A stretch of 7,648 nt of DNA. It comes from Candidatus Pelagibacterales bacterium (GTDB taxonomy: Bacteria; Pseudomonadota; Alphaproteobacteria; Rickettsiales; UBA1997). Below the pieces are notes generated by a model. That model saw only the letters and a program-made list of their open reading frames with translations. It was not told the origin of the DNA and ran no database searches. Of this stretch, positions 1 to 6,807 are shown one piece after another. Numbering within the stretch: position 1 is the first letter of the stretch; each line of letters begins with the position of its first letter. The stretch is taken from NCBI GenBank assembly GCA_016882165.1, contig VHBV01000060.1:1-7648 (forward strand), in the 5' to 3' direction. A program made the position numbers and the translations under genes.

Positions 1-315
1 CCTCTTGCAGCTCCAATTGGTTCAGGTCTTGGAATTCAAAATAGATTAAATATTGAATTTATTGTCGAACAATCAAAAGTTCCTGTTTTAGTAGATGCTG
101 GAGTTGGAGTACCATCAGATGCTGCTCTTGCAATGGAAATTGGTTGCGATGGCGTTTTAATGAACACTGCAATCGCCAAAGCAAAAAATCCTATTTTGAT
201 GGCTCACGCCATGAAACTTGCAATTGAAGCTGGTCGTGCCGCTTATCTAGCTGGCAGAATGGAAAAAAAGAAATTTGCTTCCCCTTCTTCACCAATCAAT
301 GGAAAAATTACTTAA
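1..315 (+). CDS. thiG: Thiazole synthase ThiG, C-terminal part (5' end outside window)
   Basis: ThiG forms the thiazole phosphate ring of thiamine from 1-deoxy-D-xylulose 5-phosphate, dehydroglycine or glycine-derived imine, and sulfur carried by ThiS; it is a cytosolic TIM-barrel enzyme. The window opens inside the gene, in frame 1, and shows 104 residues ending in TAA. Family hallmarks are visible in order: APIGSGLGIQN near the start, then VLVDAGVGVPSDAALAME, then DGVLMNTAIAKAKNP, and a closing EAGRAAYLAGRMEKKKFASP block. These are the phosphate-binding end of the barrel and the conserved ThiG tail. The full protein is usually about 255-265 residues, so roughly 60% is missing to the left. 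An internal ATG at 133 is not the real start, because the reading frame and ThiG homology continue upstream of it. It sits 6 bases before the phosphohexomutase gene and is probably co-transcribed with it. No other thiamine gene is visible. Identification is secure. Confidence 0.95.
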   Translation, partial: PLAAPIGSGLGIQNRLNIEFIVEQSKVPVLVDAGVGVPSDAALAMEIGCDGVLMNTAIAKAKNPILMAHAMKLAIEAGRAAYLAGRMEKKKFASPSSPINGKIT

Positions 316-321
316 AATAAT

Positions 322-1755
322 ATGAATCACATTTTTCATCCTTCAATTATTCGTGCTTACGATATCCGTGGAATTTACGGACAAACATTAAATGACTTAG
401 ATGCTTTTTTTGTTGGAAAATCTTTTGCTTCTTTTCTTAATAAAAATGGTAAAAAGAAAATTTCTGTAGCTTGCGATGGACGTTTAAGTTCTCCAGCTTT
501 GAAAGAAAAGTTAATAAAAGCATTGCTTGAGTCTGGATTAGAAGTGACTGATGTTGGAGTTGGACCAACTCCAATGCTTTACTTTTCTGTTTACCATTTG
601 GAACAAGACGCTGGAATTATGGTTACAGGATCTCATAATCCAAAAGATCATAACGGCTTTAAAATTATGCTGAAAGAACGTCCATTTTATGGTGAAGATA
701 TTTTAAATTTAGCAAAAATTGCTAAAGATGGTGATTTTGTTATAGGTGAAGGAAAATTTGATACTCAAGATATTCGTGAAGATTATGCTGATAGAATTCT
801 TGCTGACTGTGTTTTGGCAGAAAGCGACAGTAATTTACTTGATGAGATTGATAACTTCTCTTCTAAAAAAGAACTAAGAATTGTCTGGGACAACGGAAAC
901 GGTGCCGCAGGTGACATAATGATTAGACTTACTGAAAGAATAGCTGCCGAGCATATTATGCTTTATAGCGAAATTGATGGTACTTTTCCAAATCATCACC
1001 CTGACCCAACTGTTCCAAAAAACCTAGAAGACTTAAAAAAAGTTGTTATTGAACAAGAATGTGATCTTGGAATTGCTTTTGACGGAGATGGAGATCGAAT
1101 TGGAGTTATGGATAATAAAGGTGAAATTTTATGGGGAGATCAATTGATGGTTTTCTATGCTCGTGAAATCTTAAAATCAAAAAAAGGTGCAACTATTATT
1201 GCAGATGTCAAAGCAAGTAATGTTTTATTTAATGAGATTGCCAAAGCTGGTGGAAAACCTTTAATGTGGAAAACTGGTCATTCTCTTGTTAAAGCAAAAA
1301 TGAAAGAAACAAAATCACCTCTTGCAGGAGAAATGTCAGGGCACATATTTTTCGCCGATAAATATTATGGATTTGACGATGCTCTTTATGCCGCAATAAG
1401 AATAATTAATATTGTAGCTAAATCAAAAGAATCTTTGTGGCAAATGAGAAAAACAATGCCAAAGACCTTCTCAACACCTGAGATCAGAATTGAATGTACA
1501 GAAGAAAGAAAATTTGCAATCGTTGAAGAATTAAAAGAAAACTTACACAAAAATAAAGTTATTTTTAATGATGTTGACGGCATAAGAGCTGACCAACAAA
1601 ATGGAGGATGGTGGCTAATAAGAGCTTCAAATACTCAACCAGTTCTTGTAGCGCGTTGCGAAGCAACTTCTAAAAAAGATCTAGAATTACTAAAACAAAA
1701 CTTAAAAAGTCATTTACAATTTTGTAATGTTAAAATTCCTCAAGAATTAGCATGA
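322..1755 (+). CDS. Phosphomannomutase/phosphoglucomutase (alpha-D-phosphohexomutase)
   Basis: This 477-residue cytosolic enzyme interconverts hexose 1- and 6-phosphates through a phosphoserine intermediate, supplying GDP-mannose or UDP-glucose pathways for LPS and exopolysaccharide. All four active-site elements are visible. The phosphoserine loop is TGSHNP with Ser104; Gly replaces the more usual Ala before the serine. The metal-binding loop is DGDGDR at 254-259. The sugar-binding loop is GEMSGH at 336-341. The phosphate-binding loop in the C-terminal domain is RASNTQP at 434-440. The N-terminal RAYDIRGIYG is also typical. The length is normal for the bacterial PMM/PGM subfamily (about 460-500). 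The sequence cannot decide between mannose and glucose preference, so no symbol is given (manB, pgm and algC types are all possible). GlmM is less likely, because GlmM normally has a shorter chain and a different serine loop. The start lies 6 bases after thiG, and the stop overlaps the coaE start as ATGA, which implies translational coupling. Confidence 0.93.
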   Translation: MNHIFHPSIIRAYDIRGIYGQTLNDLDAFFVGKSFASFLNKNGKKKISVACDGRLSSPALKEKLIKALLESGLEVTDVGVGPTPMLYFSVYHLEQDAGIMVTGSHNPKDHNGFKIMLKERPFYGEDILNLAKIAKDGDFVIGEGKFDTQDIREDYADRILADCVLAESDSNLLDEIDNFSSKKELRIVWDNGNGAAGDIMIRLTERIAAEHIMLYSEIDGTFPNHHPDPTVPKNLEDLKKVVIEQECDLGIAFDGDGDRIGVMDNKGEILWGDQLMVFYAREILKSKKGATIIADVKASNVLFNEIAKAGGKPLMWKTGHSLVKAKMKETKSPLAGEMSGHIFFADKYYGFDDALYAAIRIINIVAKSKESLWQMRKTMPKTFSTPEIRIECTEERKFAIVEELKENLHKNKVIFNDVDGIRADQQNGGWWLIRASNTQPVLVARCEATSKKDLELLKQNLKSHLQFCNVKIPQELA

Positions 1756-2264
1756 AAATAATTGGACTCACTGGCGGTGTTGCATCTGGTAAAAATTTTA
1801 TAGCTGATATTTTTGCAAAACATGGTGCTGCCATCTTTGATGCCGACCAAGAAGTTCATAATCTTTTGAAAAATGATCAAATTACAATTTCAGAAATCAA
1901 AAAACACTTCCCAGAAAGTTTTATAAATAATGAAATAGATCGTAAAATTCTGGGAAAAATTGTATTTAGTAATAAAGAAAAACTTAAAATCCTAGAAGAT
2001 ATAATTCACGAAAAAGTTAGAAAAGCATATGATTATTTTCTAAAATCAGTTAAAAAATTAGGGAAAAAAATTATAGTGTTGAACATACCTCTTTTGCTTG
2101 AAACAAAGAGCTATAAGTGCGATAAGATAATTGCTATTTCAATATCAAAAATTGCTCAAAAACAAAGGTTTCTATCAAGAAATAAAATGCAGAATTTGGA
2201 AGATTCAACAATAAGATTTTACCAAATTTATAGTCGCCAAATTAGTAAGAAAGAAGAAAGCTGA
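1752..2264 (+). CDS. coaE: Dephospho-CoA kinase CoaE, C-terminus lost to a frameshift
   Basis: CoaE phosphorylates the 3'-hydroxyl of dephospho-CoA with ATP, the last step of coenzyme A synthesis, in the cytosol. The 170-residue frame shows the N-terminal P-loop GLTGGVASGKN, then IFDADQEVHNLL (Asp30 and Asp32), IIHEKVRKAY, and the core strand IIVLNIPLLLET. The lid and C-terminal helix with RFLSRNKM follow, then YSRQISKKEES and a stop at 2262-2264. CoaE is normally about 190-205 residues and ends with an ADFVIxNG strand followed by a helix. That piece is missing here but is found immediately downstream in the +1 frame. A one-base correction in the A/G run at 2248-2260 gives a 197-residue protein. 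Oddity: the P-loop ends in Asn15 where Ser or Thr is usual. The start overlaps the mutase stop (ATGA). Whether this is a sequencing error, a real mutation or recoding cannot be told from the DNA alone. The family call is firm; whether it is functional is uncertain. Confidence 0.9.
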   Translation: MKIIGLTGGVASGKNFIADIFAKHGAAIFDADQEVHNLLKNDQITISEIKKHFPESFINNEIDRKILGKIVFSNKEKLKILEDIIHEKVRKAYDYFLKSVKKLGKKIIVLNIPLLLETKSYKCDKIIAISISKIAQKQRFLSRNKMQNLEDSTIRFYQIYSRQISKKEES

Positions 2265-2346
2265 TTTTATCATTTTTAATGGTCTTTCTCGAGGATATAC
2301 AATTAAACAAGTTGAAAAAATTATTGCTCAGTTAAGAAATAGATAA
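2260..2346 (+). pseudogene. coaE: Out-of-frame C-terminal segment of coaE
   Basis: Reading from GCT at 2260 gives 28 residues starting ADFIIFNGLSRG and ending IIAQLRNR, then TAA at 2344-2346. This matches the expected CoaE ending: an ADFVI-type strand with an NG turn, then an amphipathic helix. It lies exactly where the 170-residue frame stops early. Removing one A from the AAA at 2257-2259 would give a continuous SKKEEADFII junction. This is not a separate gene: it has no start codon of its own with a ribosome binding site. The last 15 bases overlap the 3' end of lipA on the other strand. Confidence 0.8.
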
Positions 2347-3312
2347 TCTTTTATTTCTTTCGTTTCTCATTTTCTCAAAATCATCTCCTGCGTGATAAGA
2401 AGATCTTGTAAGTGGACTAGAAGAAACCATCAAGAAACCTTTATTATAAGCCATTTTTTTGTAAAACTCAAACTCATCTGGATGAACATAACGATCAACT
2501 GGAGCATGACGAAGCGTTGGGCGTAAATATTGGCCAATAGTCAGAAAATCTATATCAGCTGAACGCATATCATCCATAACTTGAAGAACCTGCTCTTTTG
2601 TTTCACCAAGACCTACCATCAAACCAGACTTAGTAAACATTGAAGGATCGATTTCTTTTACTCTTTTTAAAAGCCATAATGAATGGAAATATCTTGCACC
2701 AGGACGAATTGAAGTGTAAAGACCTGGAACAGTTTCAATATTATGATTAAAAACATCTGGCTTTGCTGCGACAACTTTTTCTAAAGCACCATTTTTACGT
2801 AGAAAGTCAGGAGTAAGTATTTCGATTGTTGTTTGCGGAGATTTACTACGCACATTTTCAATACATTTAACAAATTGGTCTGCTCCACCATCAGCTAAAT
2901 CATCACGATCAACAGAAGTTATAACAATATGTTTCAATTGAGAAACTTTTGCTACATCACCAACATTTTCTGGTTCATGTGGATTCACAGCATCTGGTTT
3001 GCCAGTTTCAATATTACAAAACGAACAAGCGCGAGTACAAACCGAACCAAGAATCATAACAGTGGCATGTTTTTGTGCCCAACATTCACCAATATTAGGA
3101 CAAGCAGCTTCTTCACATACTGTATGAAGTTTTTTTTCGTTTAATAAACCTTTGGTTTCAAAATATCCTTTTGATTGCGGTGCCTTAACTCTTATCCAAT
3201 CTGGTTTGCGTTCCATTTTTTCTTTTGGAAAATTTTGTGCAAAACCCATTAGATCTTTATTATCTTTTTTAGCAATCTGACCTGATTCTCTTTTCTCTTC
3301 GCGTGTTTGCAT
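2332..3312 (-). CDS. lipA: Lipoyl synthase LipA (radical SAM)
   Basis: LipA inserts two sulfur atoms into the octanoyl chain bound to lipoyl domains of 2-oxoacid dehydrogenases and GcvH, using S-adenosylmethionine radicals. It carries two 4Fe-4S clusters. The auxiliary cluster motif CX4CX5C is at Cys66, Cys71 and Cys77 (in CEEAACPNIGECW). The radical-SAM motif CX3CX2C is at Cys92, Cys96 and Cys99 (CTRACSFC). The C-terminal RSSYHA at 303-308 supplies the conserved serine ligand of the auxiliary cluster. Other family blocks include ITSVDRDDLADGGA, VFNHNIETVP, SGLMVGLGE and GQYLRPT. At 326 residues it is at the long end of the family. The first 30 or so residues are charged and not conserved in LipA, and Met33 (before ERKPDWIRVKAP) is an alternative start. 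I kept Met1 because it sits 2 bases after phoU with an AGGGGA motif about 12 bases upstream, though that spacing is long. No lipB is visible. All catalytic residues are present. Confidence 0.96.
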   Translation of the reverse strand: MQTREEKRESGQIAKKDNKDLMGFAQNFPKEKMERKPDWIRVKAPQSKGYFETKGLLNEKKLHTVCEEAACPNIGECWAQKHATVMILGSVCTRACSFCNIETGKPDAVNPHEPENVGDVAKVSQLKHIVITSVDRDDLADGGADQFVKCIENVRSKSPQTTIEILTPDFLRKNGALEKVVAAKPDVFNHNIETVPGLYTSIRPGARYFHSLWLLKRVKEIDPSMFTKSGLMVGLGETKEQVLQVMDDMRSADIDFLTIGQYLRPTLRHAPVDRYVHPDEFEFYKKMAYNKGFLMVSSSPLTRSSYHAGDDFEKMRNERNKRLSIS

Positions 3313-3314
3313 TT

Positions 3315-3989
3315 TTATTTTGAATCCCCTGTAACTACGTATTTAGCAATATCAGCAATATTTGTTGAATGATCCGCAAGTCTTTCAAAACTTTTGGCAA
3401 TAAACAAGATGTTAATTATTCTTTCAGCCTGACTTTTACTGAAGCTTTCATTTTCCAAAATCATGAATAGACCACTATAAATTTTATCAATCTGGTCATC
3501 TTGTTTTAATACGCTTTCTGCTGTCTGAAAGTTTTGCTCGTTAAAAGCAATAATAGAATCATGAACCATTTTTTTTGTTAGATCAACCATTTCTAACATT
3601 GCCTTTTTCACTTTATCTTCAAAAGCTTCTGAACCAATTCTATCAATTTTTTTGATTATACTTTTGGCCTGGTCTCCCACTCTTTCAAGGTTCGAAGAAA
3701 CTTTCAATGCTGAAACAATATAGCGTAAATCAACTGCCATTGGCTGACGAAGAGCAAGCATAGTAGTAACTTTTCTTTCAACTAAAAAATCAAGAGTGTT
3801 AATTTTATAATCGTGAGCGATAATCTTTTCTAAGAAATCTTGTCTTATATTACTGTCTTGGTTATATTTTATCATTTCTGCCACCATATCAATTGACATA
3901 ATAACCAAATGCATCATTTCATCAATTGTTCCTTCAATTGATTTTAAGTCTTTATCATAAGATTTAACTGTATGTTCTTTTAGGGTCAT
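3315..3989 (-). CDS. phoU: Phosphate-signalling regulator PhoU
   Basis: PhoU is a cytosolic helical protein that links the Pst phosphate transporter to the PhoR/PhoB two-component system and limits phosphate uptake. The 224-residue chain (family about 215-240) has the two PhoU three-helix repeats. Each carries the metal-binding ExxxD signature: LERVGDQAKSI with Glu102 and Asp106, and FERLADHSTNIAD with Glu202 and Asp206. RQPMAVDLRYIVSALK at 81-96 is the typical helix of the first repeat. In many bacteria phoU closes a pstSCAB-phoU-phoB cluster; here no pst or pho gene is adjacent, and instead lipA follows after 2 bases on the same strand, so the two are probably co-transcribed. It diverges from purD; a plausible promoter lies in the 96-base gap. 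No frameshift or missing motif is seen. Confidence 0.94.
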   Translation of the reverse strand: MTLKEHTVKSYDKDLKSIEGTIDEMMHLVIMSIDMVAEMIKYNQDSNIRQDFLEKIIAHDYKINTLDFLVERKVTTMLALRQPMAVDLRYIVSALKVSSNLERVGDQAKSIIKKIDRIGSEAFEDKVKKAMLEMVDLTKKMVHDSIIAFNEQNFQTAESVLKQDDQIDKIYSGLFMILENESFSKSQAERIINILFIAKSFERLADHSTNIADIAKYVVTGDSK

Positions 3990-4029
3990 ATTTTAAGAAA
4001 TTGAATTGATGGATTTTTTAATGAAGGTG

Positions 4030-4058
4030 ATTAAAATTAATTCATCAAGCAAAATCAA
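4030..4058 (-). promoter_or_regulatory. Candidate sigma70-type promoter for phoU-lipA
   Basis: On the minus strand, TTGATT (4058-4053) is followed after exactly 17 bases by TTTAAT (4035-4030). The -35 matches TTGACA at four of six positions and the -10 matches TATAAT at five of six. Transcription would start near 4023, leaving a leader of about 33 bases before the phoU ATG at 3989. In such A+T-rich DNA chance matches are common, so this is a position-supported guess only. No equally good pair was found for purD in the same 96-base gap. Confidence 0.4.
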
Positions 4059-4085
4059 GTAAGAAAACACATTTAATTAAAAAAT

Positions 4086-5360
4086 ATGAAGAAAATTCTA
4101 GTAATTGGCTCTGGAGGCAGAGAACACGCTATTTGTGAACAATTAAAAAAATCGTCACAAATTGAAAAAATTTTTGCATTACCAGGAAATGCAGGAATTG
4201 CTAAAATTGCACAGAATATAAATGAAATAAAAGTTGATGATCACCAAAAGATTATTGAATTTTGTAGAAATGAAAAAATAAGTTTTGTTTTTGTTGGCCC
4301 AGAACAACCTTTGGTTGAAGGCTTAGTTGATAATTTACAAGATGCAGGAATCAGAGCTTTTGGACCTTCAAAAAAAGCAGCACAACTCGAAGGTTCCAAA
4401 GTTTTTATGAAACAAATTGCTGTTGATAACAATGTTCCAACTGCAATTTATGAAACTTTTTTTGAAACTAAAAAAGCAATTGAATTTTGCACAAAACTTG
4501 GTTTTCCATGCGTAATTAAAGCTGACGGACTTGCTGCAGGAAAAGGTGTAATTATTGCACAAAATCTTGATGAAGCTACTAATGCAATTAACGAAATTTT
4601 TGATGGCAAATTTGGTGAAGCTGGAAAAAAAATTATTATCGAAGAATTTTTAAATGGTTTTGAAGCAAGTTACTTTGTAATTTGCGATGGAGATAACTTT
4701 GTTTCTCTTGGATTTGCTCACGATCATAAAAAAGTTGGTGAAAATGAAACCGGCCCAAACACAGGCGGAATGGGAACTTATAGCCCTTCTCCTTTCATAA
4801 ATAAAGAAATGGAAGATGTAATTATTTCACAAATAATTAAACCAACACTAAAAGGAATGAAATCCATTGGAGCTCCTTTCAGCGGTGTATTATTTGCAGG
4901 TTTAATGATTCATAATGATAAACCAAAACTTTTAGAATTTAACGTACGTTTTGGAGATCCTGAAACTCAAGTAATTTTACCAAGAATTAAATCAGACTTT
5001 GTTGATTTAATTGAAGATGCAATTGATGGAAAACTTAGCCAAACTAAAGTTGAATTTGATGAAGAAAACAAATTTGTTTGCGTTGTGATGTGTGCAAAAG
5101 GTTATCCAGAATCATATCAGAAAGGCACTGAAATTAAAAATTTAGATGAAGCTTCTAAAGTTGAGAAAGTAAAAATTCTTCACGCTGGAACTACTGAAAA
5201 TAATAATATGATACTAGCAAATGGTGGAAGAGTTTTAAATATAGTTGCTCAAGCAAAAACTTTTTCTGATGCTCGTAAAAATGCTTATGAAGCAATTGAA
5301 AAAATTGACTGGAAAGAAGGATTTGTCAGAAAAGATATTGCTGCTAAAGCTGAATTATAA
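4086..5360 (+). CDS. purD: Phosphoribosylamine--glycine ligase PurD (GAR synthetase)
   Basis: PurD joins glycine to 5-phosphoribosylamine with ATP, the second step of de novo purine synthesis, in the cytosol. The 424 residues match the monofunctional bacterial enzyme (E. coli about 429). The N-domain begins MKKILVIGSGGREHAI and continues with GPEQPLVEG at 71-79. The ATP-grasp fold includes PCVIKADGLAAGKGV from 141 with the ATP-contacting Lys145, GPNTGGMGTYSPSP from 223, and the metal-binding EFNVRFGDPETQ at 284-295. The C-terminal domain follows, with FVCVVMCAKGYPE and an ILANGGRVLNIVA block. All catalytic elements are present. There is no obvious Shine-Dalgarno sequence before the ATG (only A/T bases); the family-standard N-terminus nevertheless fixes the start. 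The gene stands alone: it diverges from phoU and converges with ftsL, and a terminator hairpin follows 35 bases after its stop. Confidence 0.97.
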   Translation: MKKILVIGSGGREHAICEQLKKSSQIEKIFALPGNAGIAKIAQNINEIKVDDHQKIIEFCRNEKISFVFVGPEQPLVEGLVDNLQDAGIRAFGPSKKAAQLEGSKVFMKQIAVDNNVPTAIYETFFETKKAIEFCTKLGFPCVIKADGLAAGKGVIIAQNLDEATNAINEIFDGKFGEAGKKIIIEEFLNGFEASYFVICDGDNFVSLGFAHDHKKVGENETGPNTGGMGTYSPSPFINKEMEDVIISQIIKPTLKGMKSIGAPFSGVLFAGLMIHNDKPKLLEFNVRFGDPETQVILPRIKSDFVDLIEDAIDGKLSQTKVEFDEENKFVCVVMCAKGYPESYQKGTEIKNLDEASKVEKVKILHAGTTENNNMILANGGRVLNIVAQAKTFSDARKNAYEAIEKIDWKEGFVRKDIAAKAEL

Positions 5361-5394
5361 ACTCTTAAAATCAAAGTTTTTTCACAGTTACTAT

Positions 5395-5426
5395 AACTAC
5401 AACATCTTAAGTTGTTGTTAGTTTTT
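5395..5426 (+). terminator. Rho-independent terminator after purD
   Basis: AACTACAACA (5395-5404) pairs with TGTTG (5413-5417) and, across a one-base bulge (T5418), TAGTT (5419-5423), around an 8-base loop. A short T run follows (to 5426), then further T-rich sequence. It lies 35 bases after the purD stop, in the gap where purD and ftsL converge. The stem is A/U-rich but ten pairs long. An outer pair, TTTTCACA (5379-5386) with TGTGAAAA (5434-5441), encloses it and might support folding on both strands. The T run is on the + strand only, so it best serves purD. Confidence 0.6.
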
Positions 5427-5452
5427 ATTTTATTGTGAAAATTACTTTTATC

Positions 5453-5839
5453 TTAAAACGAGACTTTTTCTTCAGCAGAGTTTTGTTCTATAAAAGCAAC
5501 TTCTTGGGCAACATATTTCTGTTCATTAGCTAAGTAATACTTTTCTAATTTATCACTATTTTTAATCTGGCTTGCCAAGGTATAGCTGTTGTCTTTTAGA
5601 TATAAATTAGCCAAATCTCTTAATCTTTCTGGTCTAGTTAAGTAAACCCACTCAACTTCTAGTAACTTAATTTTGTCTTCGTAAGCAACAATATCATTCT
5701 CTGTTTTGGCAATTTCATCTTGCAGTCCCTCTACTTTGAATTGTATTAGAAACATAAAAGTAATGCTAAACAAAACCAAAGAGACAATTGCCACGTTTGC
5801 TAGGTAAAACTTATTTAATGAATTCCAAAGTTGTTTCAT
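5453..5839 (-). CDS. ftsL: Cell division protein FtsL
   Basis: FtsL is a small bitopic inner-membrane protein that pairs with FtsB and binds FtsQ and FtsW-FtsI to activate septal peptidoglycan synthesis. The 128-residue chain has a short cytoplasmic N-terminus (MKQLWNSLNK), one membrane segment at about 12-33 (ending TFMFLIQF), then a periplasmic coiled coil with regular hydrophobic spacing at about 36-62. The alphaproteobacterial FtsL signature follows: EVEWVYLTRPERL at 61-73 and then DLANLYL. The charged tail from about 95 is variable. FtsL proteins diverge strongly, so the call rests on this motif, the topology and the position directly after rsmH (17-base gap), which is the standard mraZ-rsmH-ftsL order. 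No ribosome binding site is visible. Normally ftsI follows ftsL; here the cluster ends and purD converges from the other side. Confidence 0.88.
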   Translation of the reverse strand: MKQLWNSLNKFYLANVAIVSLVLFSITFMFLIQFKVEGLQDEIAKTENDIVAYEDKIKLLEVEWVYLTRPERLRDLANLYLKDNSYTLASQIKNSDKLEKYYLANEQKYVAQEVAFIEQNSAEEKVSF

Positions 5840-5856
5840 TTTTTTAAAATTTATGT

Positions 5857-6807
5857 TTATAACCTAATTGCGACTCGCATCTTTGCAGAACGAGCTCTTA
5901 CATTATCTTTCAACTCTTCAGAACTTGCCTGAATTGCCGATTTATTAACAATTTGAAAGATTCTATCAGAATCTTTAACTTTTAATGGCTCATATCTTGA
6001 AGAAACAACGTCAAGACCAGCACATTTTTTTAAAAAGTTTTTTACAATCACATCTTCCAAAGAATGGAATGATACAACGACCAAACGCCCTCCTTTTTTG
6101 AGAAGATGCGTTGAGTCTTGTAAAATTTTTTTTAGCTCTTCTAACTCTTGATTAACAAAAATTCTAAGAGCCTGAAAAGTTCTAGTTGCAGGATCGGTTT
6201 TTGAGTAACCAAAATAGAAGGATCTAACAATGTCTGCTAATTCCCTACAACTAGTAATCGTTTTGCTTCTTCTTACTTGAACTATTTTTCTAGCAATCAA
6301 TTTTGCTTTTGGCTCTTCACCAAATTCTTTTATAATTCTAAATAAATCTTCTTCATCAAAGTTATTAACAACTTCAAAAGCTGTAAGATCGGATTTTTGA
6401 TCCATTCGCATATCCAATTTTGCATCAGAATCAAAAGAAAAACCTCTTTCTTTGTCATCAAACTGCATTGACGAAACGCCTATATCCAATACAATTCCAT
6501 CAATTTGTGAAACCCCTTTTTCTGCTAATAAATTTTTAGCATCAGAAAATTGGCCTCTTAGAAATTCAAAATTTTGAGGATAGTTTTCTTGCAATTTTAC
6601 AGCAAATTTCTTTGCAGTTTCATCACGATCAATTGCATAAAGTTTGCAATCTACACTCTTTAAAATTGCCGCCGAATAGCCTCCAGCACCAAATGTGCAA
6701 TCAAGGTAAATTTCATTTGCTTTCGGTGACAAATTCTCAAGCATTTCTTGTAATAAAACAGGTTTATGAAATTCAAAATTATTTGAGCTAGCGTGATTTA
6801 TTTTCAC
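5857..6807 (-). CDS. rsmH: 16S rRNA (cytosine-1402-N4) methyltransferase RsmH (MraW)
   Basis: RsmH uses S-adenosylmethionine to methylate N4 of C1402 in the 16S rRNA decoding centre. At 316 residues it has the normal length. Blocks in order: HKPVLLQEML from 14; the SAM-binding loop DCTFGAGGYS from Asp36; AIDRDE at 59-63; DIGVSSMQFDDKERGFSF at 108-125; DMRMD at 132-136; RTFQALRIFVNQEL; VVVSFHSLED at 243-252; and NVRARSAKMRVA at 302-313. These are diagnostic for the family. The start is GTG (6807-6805), chosen because the family begins about ten residues before HKPVLL and the next Met (22) lies inside that domain. A TGAGGT ribosome-binding motif sits just upstream inside mraZ. The GTG overlaps the mraZ TGA as GTGA, which indicates coupled translation. 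Confidence 0.97.
   Translation of the reverse strand: MKINHASSNNFEFHKPVLLQEMLENLSPKANEIYLDCTFGAGGYSAAILKSVDCKLYAIDRDETAKKFAVKLQENYPQNFEFLRGQFSDAKNLLAEKGVSQIDGIVLDIGVSSMQFDDKERGFSFDSDAKLDMRMDQKSDLTAFEVVNNFDEEDLFRIIKEFGEEPKAKLIARKIVQVRRSKTITSCRELADIVRSFYFGYSKTDPATRTFQALRIFVNQELEELKKILQDSTHLLKKGGRLVVVSFHSLEDVIVKNFLKKCAGLDVVSSRYEPLKVKDSDRIFQIVNKSAIQASSEELKDNVRARSAKMRVAIRL

Noticed and set aside
133..315. Separate 60-residue gene starting at ATG 133
   Set aside because: The same frame is open to the window edge and reads as continuous ThiG sequence from base 1, so the ATG is internal.
2244..2264. Programmed +1 frameshift site in coaE
   Set aside because: The P-site codon before the shift (GAA) cannot re-pair well in the +1 frame (AAA), and no prfB-like CTT-TGA motif or stimulatory Shine-Dalgarno sequence is present. 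A one-base indel is simpler.
2929..3144. 71-codon + strand open frame inside lipA
   Set aside because: It is antisense to the cysteine-rich LipA core; its Phe/Thr-rich composition is what the complement of LipA codons would give.
4001..4037. purD promoter in the phoU-purD gap
   Set aside because: TTGAAT and TTGATG occur on the + strand, but no -10-like hexamer lies at 16-18 bases; the closest A/T-rich match is too far.
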